A DNA stretch of 64,000 nt from an uncultured Lachnospiraceae bacterium (GTDB taxonomy: Bacteria; Bacillota; Clostridia; Lachnospirales; Lachnospiraceae). Made by a program: the position numbers and the translations under genes. The stretch is from contig CANQAP010000001.1 of NCBI GenBank assembly GCA_947589305.1, positions 124,001 to 188,000 of the forward strand. The letters are read 5' to 3'. The notes under the pieces are model-generated. The model made no database searches and was not told the DNA's origin. It saw nothing but the letters and a program-made list of their open reading frames with translations. Of the stretch, positions 61,167 to 64,000 are shown in pieces. Numbering within the stretch: the stretch's first letter is position 1; every line of letters begins with the position of its first letter.

Positions 61167-62562
61167 CCGTCCGATCTTACTGCTCACATATATATTTGCG
61201 GGTATCTTTTTACTCATGATCCTGTATATCTGCAAATTTATGGTGTTTGACAGTGAGACCGTAATCGCTAATTCGTATAATGCACGGCTGGATAAACTGG
61301 CAGAACAGGTGATCCGCGGAGATATCGTATCCTCTGACGGAGAGGTGCTGGCGACGAATCAGTATTTGGACGACGGCAGTTATGTTCGATATTATCCATA
61401 CGGGAATATGTATGCGCATGCTGTCGGATTTGCCACGCACGGAAAATCCGGTTTGGAGCAGACGGCAAATTACTATCTCCTGACATCCAACGCAAATATT
61501 TTCGAACGAACGGCACATACGTTGCGGGAAGAAAAAAACATGGGTGACACGGTTGTGACCACATTGGATTCCCGACTGCAAAGCACTGCCTACTATGCGT
61601 TGGGCGAGGGAAAAGGCGCGGTAGTGGTCATGGAACCGGATACCGGAAAAATTCTCGCTATGGTGTCGAAGCCGGATTTTAATCCCAATGAACTGGATTT
61701 GGTCTGGGAATCGATCGAACAGGCAGATTCCGCCTCACAGTACGCCGTCTTGGTGAATCGGGCGACACAGGGACTGTATCCTCCCGGTTCGACCTTTAAA
61801 ACGCTGACCACTCTGGAATTCATACGGGAAAATCCGGACTGGGAATCCTATCGCTTTACATGCGAAGGAGAAGGAAACTACCATGGCATCCCGATCCATT
61901 GTTACAACGGTACGGTTCATGGGGAAGAAACGCTTGCAGATTCTCTGGCGTTTTCCTGCAACAATTCTTATGCGTACATCGGTACGACCTTGGATATGGA
62001 GCGTTTCCGAAAGTTATGTGACGATTGCTACTTTAACGGTGAACTGCCATACGGCGGCAACTATAATTCCAGTAGTTTTGTTCTGGACGGAGAGAGTGAT
62101 CCTTCCCAGATTCCACAGACGGTGATCGGACAGGGGCAGACACAGATCACGCCAATCCATAATGCACTCATCATGGCATCGATCGCAAACGGCGGCGTAG
62201 CGATGAAGCCATATTTGGTGGACCATATTGAGAACTATGAGGGAGTTTTTGTGAAACGGTTCAGTCCTTCCGCTTCCAAACGTCTCATGACGGTTTCGGA
62301 GGCACAGGAATTGACGGAATTATTGGAAGGGGTCGTCAACTATGGAACCGGCACGGTCCTGCATTCCGATACATATTCCGTCGCCGGTAAAACGGGTACG
62401 GCAGAATATAACGATCAGGGCGAATCCCACTCATGGTTTGTCGGATTTTCCAATGTAGATAATCCGGATATTGTGGTCTGTGTGGTAGTGGAAGATGCCG
62501 ATCATTCCGGCATCCGGGCAACCAATGTTGCACGCCAGATTTTCGATTCATATTACCAATAA
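61072..62562 (+). CDS. Penicillin-binding protein, transpeptidase (PbpA-like class B)
   Basis: PPGSTFKTLT (SxxK), SCNN-type motif in LAFSCNNSYAYIG, KTGTAEYN; TTG start; N-terminal TM. Confidence 0.92.
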   Translation: MNEKKKRSSSLPNPQDFLRKEKRRSEKNKIANRPILLLTYIFAGIFLLMILYICKFMVFDSETVIANSYNARLDKLAEQVIRGDIVSSDGEVLATNQYLDDGSYVRYYPYGNMYAHAVGFATHGKSGLEQTANYYLLTSNANIFERTAHTLREEKNMGDTVVTTLDSRLQSTAYYALGEGKGAVVVMEPDTGKILAMVSKPDFNPNELDLVWESIEQADSASQYAVLVNRATQGLYPPGSTFKTLTTLEFIRENPDWESYRFTCEGEGNYHGIPIHCYNGTVHGEETLADSLAFSCNNSYAYIGTTLDMERFRKLCDDCYFNGELPYGGNYNSSSFVLDGESDPSQIPQTVIGQGQTQITPIHNALIMASIANGGVAMKPYLVDHIENYEGVFVKRFSPSASKRLMTVSEAQELTELLEGVVNYGTGTVLHSDTYSVAGKTGTAEYNDQGESHSWFVGFSNVDNPDIVVCVVVEDADHSGIRATNVARQIFDSYYQ

Positions 62563-62565
62563 TGG

Positions 62566-62594
62566 TTGAAATTAAGAAATAATATTGCTATACT
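62566..62594 (+). promoter_or_regulatory. Putative promoter of the NUDIX gene
   Basis: TTGAAA - 17 nt - TATACT. Confidence 0.6.
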
Positions 62595-62632
62595 GATTCT
62601 GATAGTAAGTCACACCTTGGAGGAGAATTGCA

Positions 62633-63085
62633 ATGATTGAGGCAACAAGCTGTGGTGGTGTGGTAATTTTTAGAGGCAAAATCCTGTTATTATATAAGAA
62701 CTACAGGAATAAATATGAAGGATGGGTTTTGCCAAAAGGAACGGTGGAAGCAGGAGAGGAGCATCCGCAGACGGCATTGCGTGAGGTTCAGGAGGAAACC
62801 GGCGTATCTGCAACTATCATCAAATATATCGGTAAGAGTAATTATATGTTTTCCTCAGCGTCTGACGTTGTAAAAAAAGATGTACACTGGTATCTGATGA
62901 TGGCTGACAGTTATTACAGCAAACCACAAAGAGAAGAATATTTCTTGGATTCGGGATATTATAAATATCATGAGGCATACCATTTACTGAAATTTCCGAA
63001 TGAAAAGCAGATTTTGGAACAGGCGTATGCCGAATATACAGACCTGAAACGGTGCAATCAGTGGGGCAGCAAAAAGTATTATTAA
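62633..63085 (+). CDS. NUDIX hydrolase
   Basis: Nudix box GTVEAGEEHPQTALREVQEETGV. Confidence 0.94.
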   Translation: MIEATSCGGVVIFRGKILLLYKNYRNKYEGWVLPKGTVEAGEEHPQTALREVQEETGVSATIIKYIGKSNYMFSSASDVVKKDVHWYLMMADSYYSKPQREEYFLDSGYYKYHEAYHLLKFPNEKQILEQAYAEYTDLKRCNQWGSKKYY

Positions 63086-63145
63086 AAAGCCCTTGATTTC
63101 CCTATGGTCTCTTTTCTATCCGGATAATGGATTGGAGGAGTTGGA

Positions 63146-64000
63146 ATGACCGACACTACGAACGGACAGAATGTCCATGCAGATTCGATACCCAAAAAGA
63201 CGAAAGCATCTGCTGCCAGCCGCAGGATCCGTATGATCCTCGGCGTTTTGTGCTTATGCGTTGCGATAGGGTGTATGTGGTATCTTGGCAAATATTATTT
63301 GGAATCAAAGAAAAGTCAGGATAATATTGATGTATTGCGGGATATGATAGTAGCAGACGATATTCCGCCGGAACAGTCTGATGTGAATGCTGAGACGGCA
63401 TTTACGACAGTCAATGGAAGAAGCGTACAGACGAAATATGCCGCCTTATATGAGGCAAATCCGGACTTTATCGGTTGGGTAACTATTCCGGATACCAAAG
63501 TCGATTATCCGGTCATGCAGCACGACGGTGAAAATGAATACTATATCAACCGAAATTTTGAACAGGAATGGGACGGTTCCGGACTGCCGTTTTTGGACTT
63601 GAATTGCAGTTTTACCGAACCGACAGCCAATCAACTGATTTATGGTCATAATATGAAATCAGGTACGATGTTTGCCAGTATCTTGAATTACCGTTCGGAG
63701 GATTTTTATAAGGAGCATCAGACATTTTCCTTTAATACCATTGACGGAGATGGCGAATATGAGGTCATTGCGGCATTTTCGTCACAGATCTATCCGGAAG
63801 ACGACACGGAACACTTTAAATATTATCAGTTTTTTGACACGGACTCACAAGAAGAATTCGATGCCTTTGTCAAGCAGGTAAAGGCACTGACTCCTTATGA
63901 GATAGATGCAACAGCCCATTATGGGGATTCACTGGTCACGCTATCGACCTGCGCCTATCATACGGAAGACGGTCGGTTTGCAGTCGTAGCGAAAAAAGTT
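63146..64000 (+). CDS. srtB: Class B sortase (3' end truncated by window edge)
   Basis: ATG at 63146 after GGAGGAGTTGGA; TM near N-terminus; GWVTIPDTKVDYPVMQ, LIYGHNMKSGTMF, catalytic TLSTC. Absent from the ORF track because the frame is open to the window end. Confidence 0.93.
   Translation, partial: MTDTTNGQNVHADSIPKKTKASAASRRIRMILGVLCLCVAIGCMWYLGKYYLESKKSQDNIDVLRDMIVADDIPPEQSDVNAETAFTTVNGRSVQTKYAALYEANPDFIGWVTIPDTKVDYPVMQHDGENEYYINRNFEQEWDGSGLPFLDLNCSFTEPTANQLIYGHNMKSGTMFASILNYRSEDFYKEHQTFSFNTIDGDGEYEVIAAFSSQIYPEDDTEHFKYYQFFDTDSQEEFDAFVKQVKALTPYEIDATAHYGDSLVTLSTCAYHTEDGRFAVVAKKV

Overview
This 64 kb window looks like a chromosomal segment of a Clostridia/Lachnospiraceae-type Firmicute. 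That placement rests on gene content: PolC, tmRNA, a T-box, an IspH-S1 fusion and Na+-pumping decarboxylase genes. The window is mostly conserved housekeeping DNA: gpmI(partial)-eno; secG-rnr-smpB-ssrA; a two-component system; cheV; hisHF; T-box-trpEG; bactofilin; pyrH-frr-uppS-cdsA-dxr-rseP-ispG-polC; tRNA-Glu; a SpoIID-like/peptidoglycan-binding protein; an ABC exporter pair; citrate synthase; an alarmone synthetase; a Na+-translocating decarboxylase operon; cmk-ispH/S1; cheR; ruvAB-zapA; a U32 peptidase; ftsW/rodA-PBP; NUDIX; and a class B sortase cut by the window end. I saw no CRISPR array, transposase, integrase or phage module. The most accessory-like segment is about 3.2-7.9 kb, between the eno terminator and the secG promoter. 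It holds a small secreted protein, a 44-bp near-perfect palindrome, a tandem pair of mosaic-conserved lipoproteins and two multi-pass membrane proteins with no ATPase. This is the best candidate for an undescribed system. Other points of interest are the ispH-rpsA fusion with an in-frame internal Shine-Dalgarno/ATG at the junction, a decarboxylase operon with two different carboxyltransferase types and a lipobox-bearing OadG-like subunit, a large acidic single-TM protein, and a SpoIID-like protein with no evident signal peptide. All family calls come from reading the translations by eye; no database search was run.
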